Positions 24,951-33,796 of a stretch of 60,231 nucleotides of DNA are shown here, piece after piece. This stretch comes from Ignavibacteria bacterium RIFOXYB12_FULL_35_14. GTDB taxonomy: Bacteria; Bacteroidota; Ignavibacteria; Ignavibacteriales; Ignavibacteriaceae. Location: positions 33,001 through 93,231 of the forward strand of contig MHAR01000039.1 of the NCBI GenBank assembly GCA_001803045.1. Direction: 5' to 3'. The notes under the pieces were generated by a model that saw nothing but the letters and a program-made list of their open reading frames with translations, ran no database searches and was not told the DNA's origin. Positions within the stretch are counted from its first letter, which is position 1, and each line of letters starts with the position of its first letter. The position numbers and the translations under genes are program-made.

Positions 24951-27764
24951 ATGAATTCAGTAAAGATAATTTTACTTTTTCTATCTCTGATTTTTATTAC
25001 AAATCTTAATGCCCAAAAAAGCTTTTCATTGGAAGATAAAATTCCGATCGATTCCAAGGTTACGATTGGAAAGCTTGAGAATGGATTAACCTACTATCTG
25101 CGTTACAATAAGAAACCTGAGAAACGAGTATTCCTTCGTTTAGTTTTAAATGCAGGTTCTATTCTTGAAGAAGAAAATCAGAAAGGATTAGCTCACTTTG
25201 TTGAGCATATGGCATTCAACGGCACAAAAAACTTTGCGAAGAATGAAATCATAAATTATTTGGAATCGATTGGGATGAGATTCGGTGCTGATGTAAATGC
25301 CTACACAAGCTTTGACGAAACGGTTTATATGATTGAAGTTCCAACCGATAGCCTAGAAATGGTAGTGAAGGGAATTCAAATTCTTAAAGAGTGGGCGTCA
25401 AATGTAAGCTTTGATTCAACTGAAATTGAAAAGGAAAGGGGAGTTATAATTGAAGAATGGCGTTTGGGCAGAGGAGCTAATGCCAGAATTTTTGATAAGC
25501 AAGCTCCGGTTCTGTTTAGAAATTCAAAATATGCGGAAAGACTGCCGATAGGTGAAATAGAAATAATAGAAAATTTTGATCATGAATCACTTAAAAAATT
25601 TTACAAGGATTGGTATCGTCCCGATTTGATGGCTGTAGTTGCTGTTAGCGATATTGATCAAGACTGGTTAGAAGAAAAAATAAAAGGTGTTTTTTCTGAA
25701 ATACTAAAATCAAAAGAAGAGAAGGAAAGAATCATCTACCCGCTTCCGGATACTGACGAAGTTTTATTTTCTATTAACTCGGATGTAGAGCTACCTCAGA
25801 CTTCAATTAGTTTATATTACAAATTTCCTGTTTCGAAAATTGAAACTGTAAATGGCTACAGAGAAGAATTAATAGAAAATTTATACAATGGAATGCTCAA
25901 CAGCCGACTTGCAGAATTAACACAGAGTGCTGAACCACCATTTCTGTATGCTTACTCCGGCAAAGGTAATTTTATTAGAAGCAAAAACTTTTACGTTCTC
26001 GGTGCAATTCCTAAGGAAGATTCGATATTGGTTGCATTAAAATCATTATTAACAGAAGCAGAACGGGTTCGGCAAACAGGATTTACCCAGGCAGAATTAA
26101 AAAGACAAAAATCTGAAATGCTTAGAGGAATGGAGAAGAGATTTAATGAAAGAGCAAATACAAATTCCAATGTATTCATGAATCAATACACAAGGCATTT
26201 TCTTGCTGCTAATCCCATTGCCGGTATTGAATATGAAAATGAGCTTGCTAAATCAATTGTTCCTGATATATCTATCCAGGAAGTAAACGAGATTATTGGT
26301 TCATTAATCTCCGATAAAAATTATGTCGTTCTTGTTTCAGCCTCGGAAAAAGAGAATTTAAAGCTACTGGGTGAGGAAGCTCTGAGACAAACAATAAATG
26401 AAGTCAAAAAAAATCAGCTTTCTGCTTACAAGGAAGAGCTGCAAGATGCTCCGTTAGTTGAATCGAAATTGGCAATGGTAAAAATTGTTGATGAAAATAA
26501 AATAATAGAAGAATTAGAAATTACAGAGCTTGAGTTTGCGAATGGTGTTAAAGTAATTCTTAAACCTACCGACTTTAAGAAAGATGAAATATTGTTTAGA
26601 GCTTTCAGCGATGGCGGCAGTTCATTGGTTGATGACAAAGATTATATTCCTGCAGCAACTGCGGTATCAGTTGTCACTCAAAGCGGCATAGGTAAAATGA
26701 GTTTGGTTGAACTACAAAAAATGTTGAAAGGTAAAATAGTTAATGTTTCTCCTTACATTGCTGAATTAGCCGAAGGATTAACAGGCTCGGCGTCCCCTAA
26801 AGATATGGAGACAATGTTCCAGCTAATCTATCTAAATTTTATTTCACCAAGATTAGACAGCATCTCTTATCTTTCCTATAAAACTAAGCTGGAAAACTAT
26901 CTTAAAAATAGAGACAAAGATCCGCAATCTGCTTTTCAGGATACGATAACATCTGTCATCTCACAATATCATCCGAGAAGAATGCCCTGGACAATGGAGA
27001 CCCTCAATAAATTAAATGCTGATAAGTCATTTCAAATTTATAAGGATCGTTTTGCAGATGCCTCTGATTTCACTTTTATTTTTGTCGGAAATTTTGATGT
27101 GGATTCAATTAAACCTTTCATTCAAACTTATCTTGGTAACTTGCCTTCAATAAACAGAAACGAATCATGGAAAGATTTGAAAATAGTTCCGCCAGCAGGA
27201 ATTATTCGCAGAGAAGTCTTAAAGGGCATTGAAAATAAAAGCTTAGTAAATCTCTTTTTCTCAGGCGATTTTGAATGGAGTCCGTGGGAAGTTCACAAAT
27301 TTTCAGCTATGATTGAAGCGATGAAGATAAAATTAAGAGAAATAATAAGAGAAGAAATGAGCGGCACATACGGTGTTAGTGTAAATCAGATGCTTCAAAA
27401 AAATCCCATCGAAAAATATATGGCCTCTATCTCGTTTGGATGTGATCCCAGCAGAGTTGATGAACTTGTGAAAAGTATCTTCGATCAAATTGACAGCTTA
27501 AAAACATTCCCAATAGATGAATCTTACCTCATTAAAGTTAAAGAAACCCAGCGCCGGGAGTGGGAAGTGAATCTTAAGGAAAATAATTTTTGGGTGAACA
27601 GGTTATGGACGTTTTATCTATACGATTACGACCTTGAAGATTTTTATCAGTATGCTGAAAGAATTGATCGATTGAACCCGGAAATCATTCAAGAATCTGT
27701 TAATAAATATTTTAATAAAGAGAATTATATTGAGGTTGTACTAAAACCCGAGCAAAAGAATTGA
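24951..27764 (+). CDS. Secreted M16 zinc peptidase with duplicated domains (pitrilysin/PqqL-like)
   Basis: A 937-residue exported peptidase. The signal peptide KIILLFLSLIFITNLNAQ is followed by VTIGKLENGLTYYLRYNKKPEKRV and the zinc motif H82-F-V-E85-H86 in GLAHFVEHMAFNGTKNF; EIEKERGVIIEEWRLGRGANAR supplies the third ligand region. The second half (from about residue 510, ELEFANGVKVILKPTDFKKDEI) is the zinc-less M16 repeat, so both halves that are separate subunits at 18980-21618 are fused here. Bacteroidota homologues act in the periplasm on peptides. It is monocistronic in appearance, divergent from gatB. Confidence 0.93.
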   Translation: MNSVKIILLFLSLIFITNLNAQKSFSLEDKIPIDSKVTIGKLENGLTYYLRYNKKPEKRVFLRLVLNAGSILEEENQKGLAHFVEHMAFNGTKNFAKNEIINYLESIGMRFGADVNAYTSFDETVYMIEVPTDSLEMVVKGIQILKEWASNVSFDSTEIEKERGVIIEEWRLGRGANARIFDKQAPVLFRNSKYAERLPIGEIEIIENFDHESLKKFYKDWYRPDLMAVVAVSDIDQDWLEEKIKGVFSEILKSKEEKERIIYPLPDTDEVLFSINSDVELPQTSISLYYKFPVSKIETVNGYREELIENLYNGMLNSRLAELTQSAEPPFLYAYSGKGNFIRSKNFYVLGAIPKEDSILVALKSLLTEAERVRQTGFTQAELKRQKSEMLRGMEKRFNERANTNSNVFMNQYTRHFLAANPIAGIEYENELAKSIVPDISIQEVNEIIGSLISDKNYVVLVSASEKENLKLLGEEALRQTINEVKKNQLSAYKEELQDAPLVESKLAMVKIVDENKIIEELEITELEFANGVKVILKPTDFKKDEILFRAFSDGGSSLVDDKDYIPAATAVSVVTQSGIGKMSLVELQKMLKGKIVNVSPYIAELAEGLTGSASPKDMETMFQLIYLNFISPRLDSISYLSYKTKLENYLKNRDKDPQSAFQDTITSVISQYHPRRMPWTMETLNKLNADKSFQIYKDRFADASDFTFIFVGNFDVDSIKPFIQTYLGNLPSINRNESWKDLKIVPPAGIIRREVLKGIENKSLVNLFFSGDFEWSPWEVHKFSAMIEAMKIKLREIIREEMSGTYGVSVNQMLQKNPIEKYMASISFGCDPSRVDELVKSIFDQIDSLKTFPIDESYLIKVKETQRREWEVNLKENNFWVNRLWTFYLYDYDLEDFYQYAERIDRLNPEIIQESVNKYFNKENYIEVVLKPEQKN

Positions 27765-27809
27765 TTAGGAAAAATTTAATCATCTTAAAGAAAATTTAAA
27801 GTTTTAGGC

Positions 27810-29315
27810 ATGTCATTCTTTCAAAAAATTGGATTTATCTTTGGACTCTTAATCTTCATCTTAATCTTAATCTTCGCTGACCTGGATCCCGCTAATCCCA
27901 ATCTTACAAAAATGGCAGCCGTTGCAGCGCTTATGGCTGTTTGGTGGATAACTGAAGCAATTCCTCTTGCAGCAACATCATTGATTCCAATCATAATTTT
28001 CCCATTGCTTGGAATTCTTGATGGTGAAAAAACTGCGGGATCGTATATCAATTCAGTAATATTCTTATTCCTCGGAGGATTTCTTTTAGCATTAGCTATG
28101 GAAAATTGGGGGCTTCATAAAAGAATTGCATTGAAGATCATAACACTCTTCGGAGGAAGCCCCAACTCAATTGTGCGTGGATTTATGGCTGCATCGGCGT
28201 TTATGTCAATGTGGATTTCAAATACCGCAACTGCCATAATGATGCTTCCAATTGCACTAGCGATTATAAGCAAAATGGAAAATGAATTCGGAAAAGAAAA
28301 AACACATAATTTTTCTTTGACGATTATGATTGCAATAGCATATGCATGTTCACTTGGCGGCATTTGCACTTTGATTGGAACTCCGACAAACCTTGCCTTT
28401 GTGAGAATACTTAAAATTATTTTTCCCTCTGCACCGCAAATCGGATTTGGCACCTGGATGCTGCTCGGTGTTCCTATTGCAATCATTATGATTTTATTTG
28501 CCGCATTTCTTCTAACAAAAATATTTTTTAAGTATGATAAAAATTTAAGCATAGATAAAAATTTTATAAAAGAGGAATACAGATCATTAGGAAAAATATC
28601 ATATGAAGAATTGACAATTGCCATAGTATTCTTTACAACAGCAATGCTATGGATTTTTAGAATTGATATGAATCTCGGATTTGTGGTTATTCCCGGATGG
28701 GAAAGGCTTTTCTCCTTCTCTAAATATTTAAATGACGGGACAGTTGCCATAGCTATGGCATTGCTTCTATTTATAATACCTTCAAAAAACAGTGATGTTC
28801 AAAGAAGAACTATTTTGGATACAACTGTATTTAACAAAGTACCTTGGGGAATTATCCTGTTATTCGGTGGTGGTTTTGCACTTGCGGAAGGATTCACATC
28901 AACAGGGCTTTCTAAATTCATCGGATTAAAACTTCAAACTGTTACTGATTTTTCGCCGATTATAATTGTCGGATCTGTTGCACTTGTCATTACATTCTTA
29001 ACTGAGCTTACTTCAAACACGGCCTCAGCACAGATGATTCTACCAATTATGGCCTCAGTTTCTGTTGCTGCCCAGGTAAATCCATTATTATTAATGATAA
29101 CAGCCGCACTTTCAGCTTCGATGGCATTCATGCTGCCTGTTGCAACACCTCCAAATACAATAATCTTTGCAAGTGAAAGAATAAGAATTATTGACATGGC
29201 AAAAGTTGGATTTGTAATGAATTTGTTCGGCGTAATTGTCATTAGTCTTCTTGTTTATCTGATAGGGACTGTATTATTCGGATTGAATGAATTTCCCGCA
29301 TGGGCAATTCCTTAG
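27810..29315 (+). CDS. DASS/SLC13-family sodium-coupled anion (dicarboxylate) symporter
   Basis: A 501-residue protein with about 11-12 helices. The family features are KMAAVAALMAVWWITEAIPLAATSLIPI at the N-terminus, FLGGFLLALAMENWGLHKRIAL, the first SNT motif MWISNTATAIMMLPIALAI, the second half GVALITFLTELTSNTASAQ-like segment (AVALVITFLTELTSNTASAQMILP in this protein is read as VALVITFLTELTSNTASAQ) and VATPPNTIIFAS. Members import di- and tricarboxylates or sulfate with Na+. The paired SNTAT/SNTASA motifs support a functional transporter, but the exact substrate is not readable. It starts 46 bp after the M16 peptidase. Confidence 0.9.
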   Translation: MSFFQKIGFIFGLLIFILILIFADLDPANPNLTKMAAVAALMAVWWITEAIPLAATSLIPIIIFPLLGILDGEKTAGSYINSVIFLFLGGFLLALAMENWGLHKRIALKIITLFGGSPNSIVRGFMAASAFMSMWISNTATAIMMLPIALAIISKMENEFGKEKTHNFSLTIMIAIAYACSLGGICTLIGTPTNLAFVRILKIIFPSAPQIGFGTWMLLGVPIAIIMILFAAFLLTKIFFKYDKNLSIDKNFIKEEYRSLGKISYEELTIAIVFFTTAMLWIFRIDMNLGFVVIPGWERLFSFSKYLNDGTVAIAMALLLFIIPSKNSDVQRRTILDTTVFNKVPWGIILLFGGGFALAEGFTSTGLSKFIGLKLQTVTDFSPIIIVGSVALVITFLTELTSNTASAQMILPIMASVSVAAQVNPLLLMITAALSASMAFMLPVATPPNTIIFASERIRIIDMAKVGFVMNLFGVIVISLLVYLIGTVLFGLNEFPAWAIP

Positions 29316-29385
29316 TGAGAATTTATTTGTGGTATTAGAATTTTCACGTTGACACAATCGCTTTCCTTTTTTAGATTAAGAATAG

Positions 29386-29817
29386 ATGAAAAAAGAAAAC
29401 CATAAATATTTTGCAGTAATAATTTTTATTCTCGCAGCAATTGTATTTTATTCCTGCCGTGAGGAGGTCATATCTCCAAAGAATAATTCCGGAAATGTAA
29501 ATGAACCTTACAGGTCTAATTTCCGAAACTCTTATACTTTTATATTGAATGCCGAAAATCTATCACAAAATGTAATTGATTATCCCAGCATCAGTTACTC
29601 AAACAGCCGGATATTTGTATCGGTTCTAGATCACACTGCCGGCTCAGTTGAAGTCATTATCCTAACAAAATCGAGGCAGGTTCTTTACAGAAATAAATTT
29701 GTCGAAGACAATAATGGTTCATACGGAATTGTTGAAGGAATCAAGCCCGAGATTATTGAAATCAACCTGAATCAATTCACCGGCAAGCTTAAGTTTCAGC
29801 TTACTGGAGTTTTGTAA
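29386..29817 (+). CDS. Small lipoprotein of unknown function
   Basis: A 143-residue protein with a lipoprotein signal peptide: basic start, hydrophobic stretch FAVIIFILAAIVFYS and a cysteine at 24 preceded by FYS. The mature part is beta-rich (YTFILNAENLSQN, SRIFVSVLDHTAGSVEVIIL) and could form an immunoglobulin-like sandwich, but no family is recognised. The residues after Cys24 are REEV, without an Asp at +2. It lies between the DASS transporter and corA, with 130 bp to the latter. Confidence 0.7.
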   Translation: MKKENHKYFAVIIFILAAIVFYSCREEVISPKNNSGNVNEPYRSNFRNSYTFILNAENLSQNVIDYPSISYSNSRIFVSVLDHTAGSVEVIILTKSRQVLYRNKFVEDNNGSYGIVEGIKPEIIEINLNQFTGKLKFQLTGVL

Positions 29818-29947
29818 CCAACCTCGTTTTCATCTGAAAAAATTCGAAATAATTTTTTAAATTAAGTAAGTTCATTGGGGTTTTTGTTTATTTTTATACC
29901 GCTAAACTTTAAATGAATGTCTGATCTACAAAAATTAAAATTGAGCT

Positions 29948-31027
29948 ATGGCAGCGAAAAAATATAGAAGCAGGAAAAAAGATTTGTCTCCCGGCAGTTC
30001 AATATTCACGGGTGATAAAAAAGTGGATAAAATTGCAATCACCATTTTTAATTACGATGAGCATCAATTTGAAGAAAAGAAAATTGAAAGCATTGATGAA
30101 TTAAAACATCTCAAAGAAAGAGCGAAAACTTTATGGGTGAACTTTGCCGGAATTCATGATGCAAGTCTGATCGAAAAAGTTTGTGAGATTTTCGGAGTTC
30201 ATTCTTTAGTTATTGAAGATATTCTGAATGTTAACCACAGCCCCAAAATTGAAGAGCATGATAATTTTCTCTTCCTCATTTTGAAGATGATTGATTTTGA
30301 TAAATCCAAACGAGACCTGAATATTGAGCAGATAAGCATTATTCTTGAGAAAAATTATGTAATTACTTTTCAAGAAAACATTGGCGATGTGTTTGATGTG
30401 ATAAGAGAAAGAATCAGAACTGCAAAAGGAAGAATAAGAAAAGTTGGTGCAGATTATTTGATGTACCGATTATTGGATTCTATTGTTGATAATTACTTTA
30501 TTACTCTCGAGTATGTTGACGATAAAATAGAATTTGTCGAAGAAAAATTATTAGATAGTTCCGACGAGTCATTCTTAAAAGAAATTCATAATCTTCGAAA
30601 AGATATTCTTAAGCTAAGGCGTGCTGTTTATCCTATGCGTGATATAACATATTATCTACAAAGGGGAGAGAATCCGCTCATTCAAAAAGCTACTTTGCTT
30701 TTCACGCGAGATTTGAATGATCATATTGCGAACAATATCGAGACAATAGAAAATTACCGTGAAATAATTAATGGTGTGCTTGAGGTTCATTTAACTAATG
30801 CAAGTCATAGAATGAATCGGGTAATAAAATTGCTTACAATTATTTCCACTATTTTTATTCCCCTTACATTTATAGTTGGAATTTATGGAATGAATTTCAA
30901 CACTCAAGTTAGTATTTTCAACATGCCGGAATTGAATTGGAAGTACGGCTATCTGTTCATAATGTTTATAATGTTAGCAATTGCAATAAGTCTTGTAGTA
31001 ATCTTTAAAAGAAAAAAATGGTTTTGA
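29948..31027 (+). CDS. corA: CorA-family magnesium/cobalt channel
   Basis: A 359-residue homopentameric divalent cation channel. The cytoplasmic alpha/beta domain (residues ~30-290) includes WVNFAGIHDASLIEKVCEIFGVHSLVIEDILN and a long helix, followed by two C-terminal transmembrane helices. The selectivity motif GMN occurs in IVGIYGMNFN at about residue 312, and the tail is basic (IFKRKKWF). Length and topology match Thermotoga-type CorA. The T9SS protein gene begins 23 bp after the stop. Confidence 0.94.
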   Translation: MAAKKYRSRKKDLSPGSSIFTGDKKVDKIAITIFNYDEHQFEEKKIESIDELKHLKERAKTLWVNFAGIHDASLIEKVCEIFGVHSLVIEDILNVNHSPKIEEHDNFLFLILKMIDFDKSKRDLNIEQISIILEKNYVITFQENIGDVFDVIRERIRTAKGRIRKVGADYLMYRLLDSIVDNYFITLEYVDDKIEFVEEKLLDSSDESFLKEIHNLRKDILKLRRAVYPMRDITYYLQRGENPLIQKATLLFTRDLNDHIANNIETIENYREIINGVLEVHLTNASHRMNRVIKLLTIISTIFIPLTFIVGIYGMNFNTQVSIFNMPELNWKYGYLFIMFIMLAIAISLVVIFKRKKWF

Positions 31028-31050
31028 AATTGCGTCATAAAATAATCGTT

Positions 31051-32178
31051 ATGAAATCTCTTATAATTTTCTTTTTGATTCTCCTTTGTACACAGAATTC
31101 ATTTTCGCAGTCAGCTCAGTCTTATTTTCCTTCACAGACAGGTTTTAAATGGACTTACCGGGTAACTCCATTGGACAGCGTGAATAATCCTATCAGCTCG
31201 CTTACTTATTATCAAGTTGATTCTTTTGCGGTCATACAGAATTATCAGGGAAAAACAGCAAATTACATCGTTTCCAAATCTGGTAGTGAGTTCACACTTC
31301 CATTCCAGCCATACCTTGATACTTCTTATCTGTCTTTTCTGAACAATGATGCCTTTAAATACTATCGGCTTTTCAATTTTGACTCTCTTTTAGGCGGAAT
31401 TGGAAATCGAAATGTTAGATCGACACAGCCATTCGAACCTGATAATATCGAAGCATTTGAAGGTTGGTTTGCTTATTACAGGTTTGCACAGACTGTAAAC
31501 ATTAATTATCAGATCTTCTCAAAAGATACATCAATAACTTTTGACACACTTAATTTTCCGGTCCGTTATGAACTAAAAGGAAAACGGCTCGCTGATCAAA
31601 CAGTAACAACGCCGCTTGGGACCTTCAACTGTAAAAAGTTTTTATTAACAACCGTCTTGAATTATCTGCCGTTTCCTTTTTTACCAATTCCTCTTTACAC
31701 AACGTTAGACACAACATGGATTGCCCAAGGCTATTGGGTTGTCAAGCAAATAATGCCTTCTTCCGTGGTGAATCTTTCTGCGATAGGATTTCCAACATTT
31801 ACAATTCCTGGAAGTATGAAAGAAATAATTCCTGCGCTAGTTACGGAAGTTGAAGAAGAGCAAATATCTCCGAAAGATTTTTATTTATCTCAGAATTATC
31901 CTAATCCATTTAATCCTTCTACTACGATAAGGTACGCTATTCCTTCTGCGAATAGCCCCCTCCTTGGAGGGGCGGGGGGTGGGTATGTTACCTTAAAAGT
32001 TTATGATGCGTTGGGAAATGAAGTGGCAACTTTGGTTGATGAATATAAAACTGCTGGAAGTTATGAAGTTGAATTCCAATCTTCAATGGACAATAGACAG
32101 TTGGCAAGTGGGGTTTATTATTACCAATTAAGATTAGGCAACTTTACTGAAAATAAAAAAATGGTTTTAATCAAGTAA
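31051..32178 (+). CDS. Secreted protein with T9SS type A sorting domain
   Basis: A 375-residue exported protein. The start chosen (31051) gives a clean signal peptide KSLIIFFLILLCTQNSFSQS; the frame is open from 31018 inside corA, but that adds a basic tail before the signal. The middle ~260 residues (TGFKWTYRVTPLDSV...) have no family I recognise. The C-terminal ~85 residues are a type IX sorting domain: FYLSQNYPNPFNPSTTIRYAIP, LKVYDALGNEVATLVDEYKTAGSYEVEF and YYQLRLGNFTENKKMVLIK. A palindromic repeat is inserted in frame within this domain (31956-31984). The protein should be exported across the outer membrane and attached or released. Confidence 0.85.
   Translation: MKSLIIFFLILLCTQNSFSQSAQSYFPSQTGFKWTYRVTPLDSVNNPISSLTYYQVDSFAVIQNYQGKTANYIVSKSGSEFTLPFQPYLDTSYLSFLNNDAFKYYRLFNFDSLLGGIGNRNVRSTQPFEPDNIEAFEGWFAYYRFAQTVNINYQIFSKDTSITFDTLNFPVRYELKGKRLADQTVTTPLGTFNCKKFLLTTVLNYLPFPFLPIPLYTTLDTTWIAQGYWVVKQIMPSSVVNLSAIGFPTFTIPGSMKEIIPALVTEVEEEQISPKDFYLSQNYPNPFNPSTTIRYAIPSANSPLLGGAGGGYVTLKVYDALGNEVATLVDEYKTAGSYEVEFQSSMDNRQLASGVYYYQLRLGNFTENKKMVLIK
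31956..31984 (+). repeat. Palindromic repeat inserted in frame within a T9SS sorting domain
   Basis: The stretch reads CCCCCTCCTTGGAGGGG followed by CGGGGGGTGGGT. Its palindrome-plus-G/T-rich-tail layout matches the terminal repeats of the DUF559 element at 2656 and 3116. It encodes SPLLGGAGGG, interrupting the sorting domain between YAIPSAN and YVTLKVYDALGN; the neighbouring T9SS gene has only a short stretch at this position. GC content is far above that of the surrounding gene. Confidence 0.75.
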
Positions 32179-32255
32179 GTCTTATTTGATTTTAACAGTT
32201 TTATTTCTTCCGTCTGAAGTAAGTTTATTTTATGATTTTTCTTTAAGGGGCTTTT

Positions 32256-33755
32256 ATGAAAAAGTTAGTTTTATTTATTGCAATACTTTTTACATTGTCA
32301 ACAACAAATGCCCAATGGTATCAAATAGGAGAAAATCCTGTTGGAGTATTCTTAATTGTAAAATTTGCTGATGAAAATATCGGTTGGGGAGCAAGAAACG
32401 ATCCTATGAAAATTTTTAAAACTACAGATGGAGGTGCTACATGGTCAGTTAATTTTGAACCCTGGGCTCCGATTACTTCAATATTTTTTTTAGATGCAAA
32501 CCATGGATGGTTTTCTCATGTATCGGGTAACTTACTCTATACTTCAAATGGAGGTGAAAGCTGGACTGTGCGATATCCAGTGCAATATTGGCACATGGAA
32601 GATATTTTTTTCTTTGATACATTAAATGGTATTGCTTGCGGTGTGGGATTCGCGGGTGGAGAAATATTTAAAACAACTAACGGAGGAGCTTACTGGGAAT
32701 TAGTTTATACTCCCAGTGTTCCCGTTCTTGCTTTATCTTTTTTAAATGATTCTATAGGTTGGTGCGGAGGAGATTCTTTATATAAAACCACAGACGCTGG
32801 ACAGAATTGGACTCTACTGTCAGGAAGTGTTGATGGTCCGATACTAAAAATAAAATTTCTCAATGAATCTGTTGGGTGGCTTAGTACTTTTGGTGGTAAT
32901 AACCTTTACTTCACATCTGATGGCGGTAATTCGTGGAACTTGAAATTATCTTCTGTAATAGATTTTTGGTTTACCGATGTTAATAATGGCTGGTACAATA
33001 CAAACAGCAAAATATTTCATACAACGAATAATGGGATAAGCTGGGAAGAACAGTATTCCGATACGAACAATAACGTATACAGCCTTTATCTTATGAATTC
33101 TGAATTCGGATGGGCTGTGAAATCTAATGGGATAGTACTACACACAATTAACGGCGGCACCCCAGTTGAACTCATCTCATTCTCAGGAGATGTAAATTTG
33201 AATGATGTAACTTTAAATTGGATTACGGCTTCCGAAATAAATAACTCAGGGTTTGAGATTCATAGAAAACAAGTACTCAGCCATCAATCTTCAGTTGGCA
33301 ACACAGAATGGGAAATTTTAGGTTTTATTAATGGCAATGGAACAACAACAGAACCACAAGCATATTCATTTGTTGATGAAAACCTTTCTGCAGGAAAATA
33401 TCAATACAGATTGAAGCAAATAGATTTTGATGGAACGTTTGAATACTCGAATATAATTGAAATTGCTATCAATTCACCGACAAAGTTTTCATTAGCACAG
33501 AATTACCCAAACCCATTTAACCCGAGCACAAAAATCAAATGGCAGTCACCGGTCAGTGGCTGGCAAACTTTGAAAGTTTATGATGTATTAGGAAATGAAG
33601 TTGCCACTCTTATAAATGAGTATAGACCTGCGGGAAGTTATGAGGTTAAGTTTGACGCTTCATCTGGTATCAGGAATCCGGTATCGGGAATCTACTTCTA
33701 CCAATTGAAAGCTGGGAATTATTCAGACACAAAAAAAATGCTTCTCTTAAAGTAA
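32256..33755 (+). CDS. YCF48-like beta-propeller secreted protein with T9SS sorting domain
   Basis: A 499-residue exported protein with signal peptide KKLVLFIAILFTLSTTNAQ. Residues ~25-300 consist of repeated units of the form GWxxx..(I/L)(F/Y)KTT(D/N)GGxxW (for example IFKTTDGGATW, LYTSNGGESW, IFKTTNGGAYW, LYKTTDAGQNW, LYFTSDGGNSW, IFHTTNNGISW), the pattern of YCF48/BNR-type propellers. A fibronectin-like segment (PVELISFSGDVNLNDVTLNWITASEINNSGFEIHRK) follows, and the last ~80 residues are a type A sorting domain (LAQNYPNPFNPSTKIKW, LKVYDVLGNEVATL). A good AAGGGG site precedes the ATG. Ligand is unknown. Confidence 0.88.
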   Translation: MKKLVLFIAILFTLSTTNAQWYQIGENPVGVFLIVKFADENIGWGARNDPMKIFKTTDGGATWSVNFEPWAPITSIFFLDANHGWFSHVSGNLLYTSNGGESWTVRYPVQYWHMEDIFFFDTLNGIACGVGFAGGEIFKTTNGGAYWELVYTPSVPVLALSFLNDSIGWCGGDSLYKTTDAGQNWTLLSGSVDGPILKIKFLNESVGWLSTFGGNNLYFTSDGGNSWNLKLSSVIDFWFTDVNNGWYNTNSKIFHTTNNGISWEEQYSDTNNNVYSLYLMNSEFGWAVKSNGIVLHTINGGTPVELISFSGDVNLNDVTLNWITASEINNSGFEIHRKQVLSHQSSVGNTEWEILGFINGNGTTTEPQAYSFVDENLSAGKYQYRLKQIDFDGTFEYSNIIEIAINSPTKFSLAQNYPNPFNPSTKIKWQSPVSGWQTLKVYDVLGNEVATLINEYRPAGSYEVKFDASSGIRNPVSGIYFYQLKAGNYSDTKKMLLLK

Positions 33756-33796
33756 ATTCACAATGACAAATATAATTTCAGATATATAAGATAACT

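Noticed and set aside
28115-28750. A 211-codon frame on the minus strand opposite the DASS transporter
   Set aside because: It is antisense to a well-supported transporter gene, is low-complexity and isoleucine-rich, and shows no family motif.
32186-32371. A 61-codon frame between the two T9SS genes
   Set aside because: It overlaps the start of the propeller gene in another frame, has no ribosome site and lacks protein features.
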